Shown piece after piece: positions 37,485 through 45,919 of a DNA stretch of 64,000 bases. A model generated the notes under the pieces. It made no database searches and was not told the origin of the DNA. It was given only the letters and a program-made list of their open reading frames with translations. This DNA comes from an uncultured Roseicyclus sp. (GTDB lineage Bacteria > Pseudomonadota > Alphaproteobacteria > Rhodobacterales > Rhodobacteraceae): NCBI GenBank assembly GCA_947494975.1, contig CANLXA010000003.1, positions 434,001 to 498,000 on the forward strand, read 5' to 3'. Within the stretch, counting starts at the first letter, position 1. Every line of letters starts with the position of its first letter. The position numbers and the translations under genes were made by a program.

Positions 37485-37844
37485 ATGAGCGCCGAAGATC
37501 AGATCAAGGAAACCATCACCGCCAATGATGTCGTGCTGTTCATGAAGGGCACCAAGAGCATGCCGCAATGCGGATTCTCGTCCCGCGTGGCCGGCGTGTT
37601 GAACTATATGGGCGTCGACTTTGCCGATGTGAACGTGCTGGAGGATGAGGGCATCCGCCAGGGCATCAAGGAGTTCTCCGACTGGCCGACGATCCCGCAG
37701 CTCTACGTGAAGGGCGAGTTTGTCGGCGGCTGCGACATCATCACCGAGATGACGCTCTCGGGCGAACTCGATGCGATGTTTGCCGAAAACGGCGTGACCT
37801 TCGACAAGGACGCGGCAGAGAAGATCCGCGAAGCCAACGCGTAA
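37485..37844 (+). CDS. grxD: Monothiol glutaredoxin, Grx4 family
   Basis: A 119-residue glutaredoxin. The active site is CGFS in [10 protein letters not shown] (about residue 30); glutathione-binding residues are in WPTIPQLYV and GGCDI. It binds a [2Fe-2S] cluster as a homodimer or with BolA and delivers it to target proteins. AAGGA is 9 bases before the ATG at 37485 but only 3 before the ATG at 37479, so the second ATG is preferred. It is the last gene of the bolA operon, followed by a strong terminator. Confidence 0.95.
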   Translation: MSAEDQIKETITANDVVLFMKGTKSMPQCGFSSRVAGVLNYMGVDFADVNVLEDEGIRQGIKEFSDWPTIPQLYVKGEFVGGCDIITEMTLSGELDAMFAENGVTFDKDAAEKIREANA

Positions 37845-37868
37845 CCCGACTGCGGCGCGGCAAGGACG

Positions 37869-37894
37869 AACGCGCCGGAACCCCGGCGCGTTTT
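37869..37894 (+). terminator. Intrinsic terminator after grxD
   Basis: Stem AACGCGCCGG, loop AACC, stem CCGGCGCGTT, continuing into TTTTGTGTT. It lies 25 bases after the grxD stop. Confidence 0.9.
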
Positions 37895-38027
37895 GTGTTC
37901 GAGTCTGTCGCGATATGGCGCGTCGCGACCCGTCCGGCGTCCCGCGTCTATCATCAAACTCCGAATACGGGATGAATTGTTTCCCGGCGTGGGACAGTCC
38001 CGGACATTTCCGGGCGTACCCCCTCAC

Positions 38028-38771
38028 CTAAGCCGCGACCGGGTGTTCCGCATCCACAACCGCCTGCAGAACGTCCAGCGCCACCAGCCCGATGATGCGC
38101 GTGCGCCCGACCACAAGGGCCGGTGTTCCGGGCAGCTGGAAGATCCCGGCAAGCGCCCGATCCTCGGCCAACCGTGCCGCCACCTGCGGGCCCGCAAGGT
38201 CCGCCGCGAAGCGCTCCAGATCAAGCGACAGGCTCCGCGCCGCGCCCTCCACGATTGCATCGGTCGCCGCCATCGGGGCCCGTTGCAGCCGGTGGCGCAT
38301 CGCCTCGGCGGCCCCCTGGCGACCGGCGGCCAGTATGGCTCGCGCCGCCTGTTCCGACGTCTCGCCGAAGATCGGGTATTCGCGGGTGGTCAAAACGATC
38401 CCGTCGAGCACCGCAAGGCGGCGCTCCATCACCGGGCAGATCGGACAGTTGATGTCGGTGAAATAGGTCACCGGCACCGGGCCGGCATCGTCCCAATCGC
38501 CCCACATGACCTCCGTCAAGATGTCGCGCAGCGCCTCCTCCAGGGCCGGATCGGCCGCCGCGCGGTCATTCAGGCCCGCGAAGATCGCCGCCGACGGATC
38601 GCCGCCGCCCGACACCTCGCCGCCCGTTGCAAGGCTGCGAAACGGGGCCAGCCCCTCGATCTCCCGATAGATCAGATCGGGTGCCATCACCCAAGTCCAC
38701 GGACGCGCCACAATCGCCCAGGCCGCGCCGAGAAACAGACCGCCTGTCAGAATCCTCCGGCGCGACGCCAC
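38028..38771 (-). CDS. DsbA-like thiol-disulfide protein with twin-arginine signal
   Basis: A 247-residue exported thioredoxin-fold protein. The N terminus ASRRRILTGGLFLG looks like a Tat signal. The redox motif is CPIC (in TDINCPICPVMER, about residue 110), with the cis-Pro loop in QLPGTPALVVG near the C terminus. This matches DsbA/DsbG-like oxidoreductases, which introduce or isomerise periplasmic disulfides. Its ATG is 4 bases after the der stop, so it is probably co-transcribed. Client proteins are unknown. Confidence 0.8.
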   Translation of the reverse strand: MASRRRILTGGLFLGAAWAIVARPWTWVMAPDLIYREIEGLAPFRSLATGGEVSGGGDPSAAIFAGLNDRAAADPALEEALRDILTEVMWGDWDDAGPVPVTYFTDINCPICPVMERRLAVLDGIVLTTREYPIFGETSEQAARAILAAGRQGAAEAMRHRLQRAPMAATDAIVEGAARSLSLDLERFAADLAGPQVAARLAEDRALAGIFQLPGTPALVVGRTRIIGLVALDVLQAVVDAEHPVAA

Positions 38772-38775
38772 CGCG

Positions 38776-40215
38776 TCAGCCCTTCTTGGTCTCGCCCTTT
38801 TTCACATGCTTGGTCAGCCGTGAGGGCGTAGATTTCTTGCGGTTCTTGTAGGGGTTATCCTCGGCCTGGCTGCGCATCCACAGGCGGATCGGCGTGCCCG
38901 GCAGGTTGAAATCCTCGCGCAGCCCGTTGACCAGATAGCGGCTATACGCCTCCGGCAGCTTTTCGGGGAACGAACACATGACAACGAAACCCGGCGGGCG
39001 GGTCTTGGCCTGCGTCATGTAGCGCAGCTTGATCCGGCGCCCGCCCGGCGCGGGGGGCGGATGCGCCTCCACCATCGCGCCGAGCCATTGGTTGAGCCGC
39101 GCTGTGGAGATGCGGATATTCCACACCTCATGGGCTTTCAGGATCGCGTCATGCAGCTTGTCGAGCCCCTTGCCGGTCTTGGCCGACACCGCGATCAGCG
39201 GGGCCCCCCGAAGCTGCGGCAGCAATTTCTCGAACCCCTGCCGCAGATCCTTCAGCTTTTGCTGCTTTTCCGGCTCTAGATCCCACTTGTTGACCGCCAC
39301 GACAACCGCGCGCCCCTCGCGCTCGGCCAGATCGGCAATGCGCAGGTCCTGCGTCTCGAACGGAATCGCGGCATCGAGCAGAACCACCACCACTTCCGCG
39401 AATTTCACCGCCCGCAACCCGTCGGAGACGCTGAGCTTCTCCAGCTTCTCCTGCACCTTGGCGCGTTTGCGCATCCCCGCCGTGTCGAACATGCGCACGG
39501 GCGTGCCGTGCCAGTCGAACGACAGGCCGATGGCATCCCGCGTGATCCCGGCCTCGGGGCCGGTCAGCAGGCGATCGTCGCCGATGATCTGGTTGATCAG
39601 CGTGGATTTGCCCGCATTCGGCCGCCCGACCACGGCGATTTGCAAAGGTTTTGCTCGGGTTATGAGGCGTTCTTCATCTTCGACATCCACATCCGCTTCG
39701 GCCTCTTCGTCCGGGCCCTTGGCATCGACAAGCGGTTGCAGCGCCACCAGAAGGTCAGACATCCCCTCACCATGTTCAGCGCTTAAACCAATCGGATCCC
39801 CAAGGCCCAAGCCATAGGCCTCGATCATGCCCGCCTGCCCGGCATTGCCCTCGGCCTTGTTGGCGGCGAGCAAAACGGGGCGGCCCGACCGGCGCAGGAT
39901 CTCGGCGAAGTATTCGTCATTGGCCGTCACACCGGCGCGCGCATCGATGATGAAAAGCGCCGCATCGGCCATATCCACGGCGCGTTCGGTCAGGCGGCGC
40001 ATACGGCCCTGCAGGCTGTCATCCGTGGCATCCTCAAGGCCGGCCGTGTCCACCACCGTGAAGCGCAGATCCCCCAACCGCGCAGCCCCTTCACGCAGGT
40101 CGCGGGTCACGCCGGGCTGATTGTCGACCAGCGCGATCTTGCGCCCGACCAATCGGTTGAACAGCGTCGATTTGCCGACATTGGGGCGGCCAACGATGGC
40201 GAGGGTGAAGGACAT
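38776..40215 (-). CDS. der: Ribosome biogenesis GTPase Der (EngA)
   Basis: A 479-residue tandem-GTPase needed for 50S subunit maturation. Both G domains are visible: GRPNVGKST (residues 8-16) with DTAGLED, and GRPNAGKST (about residue 200) with [10 protein letters not shown] and NKWDLE. The C-terminal KH-like domain ends in a basic tail ([18 protein letters not shown]). It is followed by the DsbA-like gene. In many relatives der is next to bamB; here they are 35 kb apart. Confidence 0.97.
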   Translation of the reverse strand: MSFTLAIVGRPNVGKSTLFNRLVGRKIALVDNQPGVTRDLREGAARLGDLRFTVVDTAGLEDATDDSLQGRMRRLTERAVDMADAALFIIDARAGVTANDEYFAEILRRSGRPVLLAANKAEGNAGQAGMIEAYGLGLGDPIGLSAEHGEGMSDLLVALQPLVDAKGPDEEAEADVDVEDEERLITRAKPLQIAVVGRPNAGKSTLINQIIGDDRLLTGPEAGITRDAIGLSFDWHGTPVRMFDTAGMRKRAKVQEKLEKLSVSDGLRAVKFAEVVVVLLDAAIPFETQDLRIADLAEREGRAVVVAVNKWDLEPEKQQKLKDLRQGFEKLLPQLRGAPLIAVSAKTGKGLDKLHDAILKAHEVWNIRISTARLNQWLGAMVEAHPPPAPGGRRIKLRYMTQAKTRPPGFVVMCSFPEKLPEAYSRYLVNGLREDFNLPGTPIRLWMRSQAEDNPYKNRKKSTPSRLTKHVKKGETKKG

Positions 40216-40260
40216 GGATGCACCTTTGGGTAAGAGCGCGGCTCTACGCCCCTTCGCCGC

Positions 40261-40731
40261 CTATTTCAAGCGTCTCAATGCGGTCTCCAGCGCGTTGGAG
40301 AAGGCGGAGCGGTCGGCCTTGGAGAACGGTTTCTGCCCGCCGATCCCCTGCCCGTCGAGGCCCGCGCGCAGATCGGCCATGATGGCGCGGGTCGCCACCT
40401 GGCTGCCGATGGAATTCGCGGTGAAGGGCTGCCCCTTGTGGTTGAGCACCGCGGCCCCCGCGTCCAGGCACCGTTCGGCCAGCAGGATATCGGCGGTGAC
40501 CACCAGTGCGCCGGGCCGCGCCGCCGCGGCGATCACGTCATCGGCGGCGTCGAACGCGTCGCCCGCCATTTCCATCGTTATCAGCGGATGATCCGGGTGG
40601 CGCAGGTAGCTGGCCGCCACCAGCCGCACGGGGATCTTGTGGCGATAGGCGGCGGTGTAGATCTCTTCCTTGACCGGGCAGGCATCGCCGTCGATCAGGA
40701 TCACCGGGCCCTCTGCGGCGGGATCAGTCAA
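40261..40731 (-). CDS. YaiI/YqxD family protein (DUF188)
   Basis: A 156-residue protein of the DUF188 (YaiI/YqxD) family, a PIN-like fold. The conserved opening is ILIDGDACPVK, followed by ADDVIAA, VVTADILLAERC and the basic end segment with GGQKPFSKADRSAFSNALE. Function is not established; the fold suggests a nuclease. Its start overlaps the end of the mutarotase-like gene by 8 bases. Confidence 0.9.
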   Translation of the reverse strand: MTDPAAEGPVILIDGDACPVKEEIYTAAYRHKIPVRLVAASYLRHPDHPLITMEMAGDAFDAADDVIAAAARPGALVVTADILLAERCLDAGAAVLNHKGQPFTANSIGSQVATRAIMADLRAGLDGQGIGGQKPFSKADRSAFSNALETALRRLK

Positions 40732-41761
40732 AATGCCCCTCTGGAAACGGCACGATCAGCGTCCCGCCGCCCATTTCACGCAGTTGCAATTCTCCGCCAT
40801 GCAGTGTGATTTCCGCCAATTCCGACCATCCCGGCGGGCGCGGCAGGGACACCATGGCGTGGCGGATCACGTGGCGTCGGCCCAATGCGATCACCGTCGG
40901 CAGGCCCATCGCGGTCAGCCGGTTGTCCTCCATCGCGCGCGCCAGCCCCTCGCCGCCCGCCGCGCATCCGTCCTCGATCCCCAGAACCCCCACATGGCGG
41001 CTGTTCCACGGCGGGAAATCGCGGGCCCCGTTGGAGACCCAGAGCATCGTGACCGGCATCATCGCGGCGTCTTTCAGCACGACCAGCATGTCATCCTCGG
41101 CATTGCGCATCACGCAGGTCCAGCCAAGCCGTGAACCATGGGCCTCGGCCAGGGTACAGAAATCCTCCACCCGATGCCCGGCCGGATAGGTCCGCAGATC
41201 CCATTGCCCGCCATCGTCACAATCAAGTTTAAGATCGCCGCGCAACTGGTTGAGAGACCACAGATTATACCCCTCATGCTGCGGCATCGGATCGGTCATT
41301 GCGGCCCGTTTTCGGGAAAAGGACAACCGCCCGCCTTCCGCCATCCGGGTCATCGGATGATGGGCAAACGTCACCTCCCCCACACCGCCATCGATCACAT
41401 GGGTCTGGAGCAGGCACGGCCCCACAAGGCGCACCTCCTTGGTCACATGGGCACCCAGAACATCGGTTGTGAGAGCGAACCGGGCGACGGCCACGTCCTG
41501 ATCCACCACCTCCCAGGGCGCATTCGCCGTGGGCCCGTGGATCGGCAGGCCATGCACATCATCCCGCCCGAACGGCATGCAGAGGAAATCGCCGGCCAGC
41601 CGCTTGTCGACCATGGCCACATCGGGATCGTCCTGGATCTCCGCCTCGTCCCGCCACGGCGCATTGTGAAGCGGCGTGCGGCCGGACACCTGCCAATGGG
41701 GGATGTTGCCCGCACTCGGATCGATCAGCGCCTCCGCCTCCCCATGGGCCAGTCGGATCAT
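40724..41761 (-). CDS. Aldose-epimerase-like (galactose mutarotase fold) protein
   Basis: A 345-residue beta-rich protein. The motif GLPIHGPTANAPWEV and the later VTFAHHPMTRM recall the substrate-binding histidines of aldose 1-epimerase-like proteins, but overall similarity is modest, so the call is tentative. The ATG at 41761 overlaps the stop of the aldolase (ATGA). Together with the aldolase it may act on a sugar acid or its product. An activity on sugars is inferred from fold and neighbour. Confidence 0.55.
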   Translation of the reverse strand: MIRLAHGEAEALIDPSAGNIPHWQVSGRTPLHNAPWRDEAEIQDDPDVAMVDKRLAGDFLCMPFGRDDVHGLPIHGPTANAPWEVVDQDVAVARFALTTDVLGAHVTKEVRLVGPCLLQTHVIDGGVGEVTFAHHPMTRMAEGGRLSFSRKRAAMTDPMPQHEGYNLWSLNQLRGDLKLDCDDGGQWDLRTYPAGHRVEDFCTLAEAHGSRLGWTCVMRNAEDDMLVVLKDAAMMPVTMLWVSNGARDFPPWNSRHVGVLGIEDGCAAGGEGLARAMEDNRLTAMGLPTVIALGRRHVIRHAMVSLPRPPGWSELAEITLHGGELQLREMGGGTLIVPFPEGHFD

Positions 41762-42510
41762 GGCGCGGCATCCGCCATCGCTCGGGTGACGATCGCGGCG
41801 TCCGAGCCCACGGACAGCACCGTTGCCCCCGCCTCGATCATCGCCTCCTGCCGGTGTGGCGGCACGAAGACGCCCGCGGCACAGCCCGCGGCGCGGATCC
41901 GGCCCATCGCGTCGGTGATCTGATCCCACAGGGCCTGATCGTCCAGCGCATCACGGAACCCCAGATCGGCGCCCAGATCGGCGGGGCCGATGAAAACGCA
42001 ATCGATCCCGTCCGTGCCCGCAATCTCGTCGATCGCCGCCAGCCCGGCGGCGCTTTCCACCTGCAAAATCGGGCTGATCTGGGCGTTGGCCTCGGCCGGA
42101 TAGATCGGATTGGCGCCATAGCCACCGGCGCGCATCGTGGCACCGCCCACGCCGCGATGGCCGTCGGGCGGGTAGCGGCAGGCCGCGACAATGGCGTCGG
42201 CCTGCGCACCGCTTTCCACCATCGGCACCATGATCGTCTGCGCGCCGATATCGAGCACCTGTTTCAGCACCCAATCCTCCCCCACCGGCACCCGCACGGC
42301 AGATGGCGTGCCGCACGCATCAAGCACGCTCAGCTGCCGCCGCATCTGAACCGGATCATAGGGCGCATGCTCGCCGTCGATCAGGCAGAAATCAAAGCCC
42401 GCATGGCCCGCGATCTCGGTGACTGTGTCGGAGCCGAGCGTCAGGAACATGCCCTTCTGTACCCGCCCCGCCAGAATTGCCTCTTTCAACCGATTGATCT
42501 TCGTTTTCAT
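41758..42510 (-). CDS. HpcH/HpaI-family aldolase
   Basis: A 250-residue class II-type, metal-dependent pyruvate aldolase. Conserved blocks: FDFCLIDGEHAPYD, AVRVPVG, GAQTIMVPMVESG, RGVGGATMRA, PILQVESAAGL and CVFIGPADLGADLG, which carry the metal-binding Glu and Asp. Family members split 4-hydroxy-2-oxo acids to pyruvate and an aldehyde. The ATG at 42510 has GGGAGGAG upstream and begins the family homology. It sits between puuD and the mutarotase-like gene. Confidence 0.92.
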   Translation of the reverse strand: MKTKINRLKEAILAGRVQKGMFLTLGSDTVTEIAGHAGFDFCLIDGEHAPYDPVQMRRQLSVLDACGTPSAVRVPVGEDWVLKQVLDIGAQTIMVPMVESGAQADAIVAACRYPPDGHRGVGGATMRAGGYGANPIYPAEANAQISPILQVESAAGLAAIDEIAGTDGIDCVFIGPADLGADLGFRDALDDQALWDQITDAMGRIRAAGCAAGVFVPPHRQEAMIEAGATVLSVGSDAAIVTRAMADAAP

Positions 42511-42563
42511 GCGGGCTCCTCCCTCAGGCGCCATAGGGTGTCGTGCCAAGGCGGGGCCCTGTG

Positions 42564-43775
42564 TCATTGCCCCCGATACCACCGCCGGATCAGGGCGCGG
42601 TCTTCATCGAGCAAGAAGGCCTGTGACGGCGGTGGCATGGCATGGCTGAGCCCCGCCTGAACATAGATCTGCGGGGCATGGCGGGCGATCTGCGCCTCCG
42701 TCTCCAGGATCACCCCACCCGGCGCGGCGGCCAGGCCCGGATAGCTGACCTCCGCCGCATGGCAATAGCTGCAATTGCCCTGCACCAGCCAATAGACATC
42801 CTCGAAATCCCCATGTGCCATCAACGCCACCTGCCCGGCGCTCAACGCAGCCTCCTCTGCAGACTCCTCCCGCATCAGGGGCAGGACGGAGAGCCAGACG
42901 ATCACCGCGAAGATCAGGGCCGTCGCCCCCCAGGTCCACCATTTGTAGCCGCCGCGCGCATGCATCGTGTTGAAGAAATGCCGGATCGTGACGCCCATCA
43001 GGAACACCAGCGAAGCGATGATCCAGTTGAACTCCGACGCGAAGGCCAGCGGGTAGTGGTTTGACAACATGAGGAAAATCACGGGCAGCGTCAGGTAATT
43101 GTTGTGGGTGGAGCGCAGCTTGGCGATCTTGCCGTATTTCGCATCCGGCACCCGGCCCGCCTTGAGGTCCGCCACCACGATGCGCTGGTTCGGGATGATG
43201 ATATGGGCCACGTTGGCCGTCATGATCGTGGCGGTGAACGCCCCCAGATGCAGGAGCGCCGCACGCCCCGTGAACACTTGCGCATAGCCCCAGGCGAAGG
43301 CCACGATGATCCCGAACAGCACCAGCATCATCACCTGCGGGCGGTCGCCCAGGGGCGATTTGCACAGTTGATCGTAGAGCACCCATCCCAGCAGCAGAGA
43401 TGCGAACGAGATCGCAATGGCCGCCCAGATCGGCAGATCGGCGACATTGGGATCGATCAGGTACAGCTCGGCGCTCACCCAATAGAGCAGTGCCAGCAGC
43501 GCCACACCAGACAGCCAGGTCGCGTAGCTCTCCCATTTGAACCAGGTCAGATGCTCCGGCATCTCCGCCGGGGCCACGAGGTACTTCTGGATGTGGTAAA
43601 AGCCACCGCCATGGACCTGCCATTCCTCGCCATCGGCCGGGCCGTCGATATTGCGGTTGAGGCCCAGATCCAGCGCAATGAAATAGAAACTCGATCCGAT
43701 CCAGGCGATCGCCGTGATCACATGGAGCCACCGCGCGGCAAATTCGGCCCAATGCAGCAATATGGTGGCGTCCAT
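42564..43775 (-). CDS. puuD: Urate hydroxylase PuuD (membrane urate oxidase with cytochrome c tail)
   Basis: A 403-residue membrane protein. The first 300 residues hold about eight helices with the family pattern (HWAEFAARWLHVITAIAWIGSSFYFI, then NVAHIIIPNQ and RHFFNTMHARG). The last 100 residues are a periplasmic cytochrome c domain with haem motif CSYCH and a later Met in SHAMPPP. PuuD oxidises urate to 5-hydroxyisourate and should pass electrons to the respiratory chain rather than making peroxide. Start ATG at 43775. No other purine-degradation gene is adjacent. Confidence 0.9.
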   Translation of the reverse strand: MDATILLHWAEFAARWLHVITAIAWIGSSFYFIALDLGLNRNIDGPADGEEWQVHGGGFYHIQKYLVAPAEMPEHLTWFKWESYATWLSGVALLALLYWVSAELYLIDPNVADLPIWAAIAISFASLLLGWVLYDQLCKSPLGDRPQVMMLVLFGIIVAFAWGYAQVFTGRAALLHLGAFTATIMTANVAHIIIPNQRIVVADLKAGRVPDAKYGKIAKLRSTHNNYLTLPVIFLMLSNHYPLAFASEFNWIIASLVFLMGVTIRHFFNTMHARGGYKWWTWGATALIFAVIVWLSVLPLMREESAEEAALSAGQVALMAHGDFEDVYWLVQGNCSYCHAAEVSYPGLAAAPGGVILETEAQIARHAPQIYVQAGLSHAMPPPSQAFLLDEDRALIRRWYRGQ

Positions 43776-44048
43776 GGGCCCTGTCCCGTCCAAACCTCGT
43801 CCGGTCATTTCGACCGAAACGCCCCCGCTCCGCAAGCCACGCTGCCCGATTTCCGGCCGACGACGCGCGCAATGCACATGCAGAAACCGGGTCAGAACCC
43901 ACCCAAGCGCGCGAAATTTCGGGCAAGTGTTGCGCAAAGCCGCCTGTGCGGGCACTTTCGGTTTGCGGTACGGTGTGACACTCCATACCAAAAGCCCACA
44001 AGAAGCCGCCAAAGCTCAAGAGGCGGCCCATAAGTCTGGGAGGACATC

Positions 44049-45059
44049 ATGAAACATTTGACCACCACCGCCATCGGCGCGGTGCTGTCCCTGTCGTTTG
44101 TCGGCGAAGCTCTGGCCACCGAATGGAACGTCTCGCTCTGGGGGCAGCGGCGCGCCTTCACCGAGCATGTGGAGTTCCTGGCCGAAGCGCTGGCCGAACG
44201 CACGGATGGCGAGTTTACCCTGAACATTTCTTATGGCGGCCTGTCCAACAACCGCGAGAATCTCGACGGGATCTCTATCGGCGCGTTCGAGATGGCGCAG
44301 TTCTGCGCCGGCTATCACCGCGACAAGAACCGCGCGATCACCGTGCTGGAGCTGCCGTTTCTGGGCGTGAGCACCCTCGAAGAGGAAGTCGCCGTCTCCC
44401 ACGCGATCTACGATCACCCCGCCGTGGCCGAAGAGATGGCCCAGTGGAACGCACGGATGCTGATGACGTCGCCGATGCCGCAATACAACCTGGTCGGCAC
44501 CGGCGATCCGCGCGACACGATTGAGGAGATGGAAGGCATGCGGGTTCGCGCCACGGGCGGCTTGGGTGAGCTCTTCGCCTCCGTCGGCGGTGTGCCGACC
44601 TCGGTGACCTCGTCGGAGGCCTATCAGGCGCTCGAAGGCGGCACCGTCGACACCGTGGCGTTTGCGCAGCATGCCCATCTCAGCTTCCGCACCATCGACA
44701 TTGCCGATTGGTGGACCGAGAACCTCAACCCCGGCACCGTGAACTGCCCGGTGGTGGTGAACATCGATGCCTATGAGGCGCTGAGCGATGAGGAGCGCGC
44801 GGCGCTGGACGGCGCCGTCGAGGATTCCATTGCGCATTATCTGGCCAATTACGCCGAGTTGATCGAGCGCTGGGATGCGGTGCTGGAAGAACGCGGGGTG
44901 GAGCGCGTGACGGTGCCCGAGGAAACCCTCGCGGCACTCGCCGAAAACGCCGCCCCGATCCACCAGGCGTGGATCGACGACATGGCCTCCCAGGGCCTGC
45001 CGGCACAGGAGCTCTACGATCTGGTCCAGTCGACCCTGGCCGAGCATCGCGGCGAATGA
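44049..45059 (+). CDS. dctP: TRAP transporter solute-binding protein
   Basis: A 336-residue periplasmic receptor. A signal peptide (cleavage near ALA-TEW, about residue 23) precedes the DctP fold with EGMRVRATGGLGELFASVGG, including the conserved Arg that salt-bridges a substrate carboxylate, and the later NPGTVNCPVVVN. The ligand is probably an organic acid but cannot be named. GGAGGACATC precedes the ATG. It is the first gene of the dctPQM operon; the 273-base spacer to the divergent puuD contains TTTCG-AC-CGAAA (43808-43819). Confidence 0.92.
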   Translation: MKHLTTTAIGAVLSLSFVGEALATEWNVSLWGQRRAFTEHVEFLAEALAERTDGEFTLNISYGGLSNNRENLDGISIGAFEMAQFCAGYHRDKNRAITVLELPFLGVSTLEEEVAVSHAIYDHPAVAEEMAQWNARMLMTSPMPQYNLVGTGDPRDTIEEMEGMRVRATGGLGELFASVGGVPTSVTSSEAYQALEGGTVDTVAFAQHAHLSFRTIDIADWWTENLNPGTVNCPVVVNIDAYEALSDEERAALDGAVEDSIAHYLANYAELIERWDAVLEERGVERVTVPEETLAALAENAAPIHQAWIDDMASQGLPAQELYDLVQSTLAEHRGE

Positions 45060-45068
45060 TCTGAAACA

Positions 45069-45099
45069 CGAGGCCTCCGCGCTCCGGGCGGAGGCCTCG
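45069..45099 (+). promoter_or_regulatory. Intercistronic hairpin covering the dctQ ribosome site
   Basis: A perfect 12-base stem (CGAGGCCTCCGC with GCGGAGGCCTCG, loop GCTCCGG) between dctP and dctQ, not followed by a T-run. Its 3' arm contains GGAGG (45090-45094), the only Shine-Dalgarno-like sequence before dctQ. It should both protect dctP mRNA and limit dctQM translation, giving an excess of binding protein. Confidence 0.65.
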
Positions 45100-45107
45100 A
45101 CCTTATC

Positions 45108-45746
45108 ATGGCCATATCCTCAAACGTCCTGACCGATGACAGCGCCGTCTCCCGCACGGATCGCTTTCTGCTCTGGTTCGAAGCCCGCCTGAACCTTCTG
45201 GGCGGTATCACCATCATCGCGCTTGTGCTGATGGCGGTCTGGCACGTCGTGGGCCGCAAACTCTTCAACGCGCCGGTCTATGGCTACGTGGACTGGATCG
45301 AACAATTCATGGTGGTCTTCGCGTTTTTCGGGCTCAGCTATTGCCAGCGCGAAGGCGGACATATCCGCATGGATATCATCGTGATGCGCCTCAAGGGCCG
45401 CGCGCTGTGGTTCGCGGAATGGTTGTCGACGATCTTCATGTTGATCCTGACCATCGCGCTGATCTACGGCGCCTGGCAGCATTTCGACCGCAGCTTCGAC
45501 CTGACCCGCCCGTTCTTCTCCCGCGACAGCTCCATCGATATCGCCCTGCCGCTCTGGCCTGCGAAACTGATCGTGCCGGTGGCCTTCGCCATCCTCGCGG
45601 CGCGCCTGATGATCCAATTGGTGATCTATACCCGCGCGCTGATTTCCGGCGAGGACCGCCCCGTCGGCGTGCCGCTGCCCGAGGATCCCATGGATGTCGC
45701 CGCGCGCGAGGCGCAAACCGTCTCCGGGCGCGCCGAGGATCAATGA
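45108..45746 (+). CDS. dctQ: TRAP transporter small membrane subunit
   Basis: A 212-residue DctQ subunit with four membrane helices. The second is preceded by the family-typical WIEQFMVVFAFFGLSYCQREGGHIRMD, and the last helix lies near residues 148-172. It couples the binding protein to the DctM transporter. The N terminus is about 20 residues longer than in short homologues. The stop overlaps the start of an uncertain 58-codon frame, and dctM follows after 165 bases, a wider gap than usual. Confidence 0.92.
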   Translation: MAISSNVLTDDSAVSRTDRFLLWFEARLNLLGGITIIALVLMAVWHVVGRKLFNAPVYGYVDWIEQFMVVFAFFGLSYCQREGGHIRMDIIVMRLKGRALWFAEWLSTIFMLILTIALIYGAWQHFDRSFDLTRPFFSRDSSIDIALPLWPAKLIVPVAFAILAARLMIQLVIYTRALISGEDRPVGVPLPEDPMDVAAREAQTVSGRAEDQ

Positions 45747-45919
45747 TGCGCTTTGAGTTTTTTTACCAAGATGAAACAGGAAGGGCCGCGCCGGATCAGG
45801 CCAAGAGGGCCGAAGCGCGCGCAATTTTAATCAAATTGTCCCATCTTTGTTCCCCAAATATGCATTCCGACGCCGCCATCCGCGCGAACGGTCACAGATT
45901 GGGGCGGCCCCGTGGATAA
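45743..45919 (+). CDS. Uncertain small ORF between dctQ and dctM
   Basis: A 58-codon frame starts with ATGATG overlapping the dctQ stop and ends in TAA overlapping the GTG of dctM. The product (MMRFEFFYQDETGR at its start) matches nothing I know and is mostly hydrophilic. Codon use is AT-richer than its neighbours. It could be a leader whose translation couples dctM, or simply spacer. Confidence 0.25.
   Translation: MMRFEFFYQDETGRAAPDQAKRAEARAILIKLSHLCSPNMHSDAAIRANGHRLGRPRG
45836..45864 (+). promoter_or_regulatory. Possible internal promoter before dctM
   Basis: TTGTCC (45836-45841), a 17-base spacer and TATGCA (45859-45864) in the AT-richer gap ahead of dctM. Agreement with sigma70 boxes is partial, so this is only a candidate for separate transcription of dctM. 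Confidence 0.25.
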
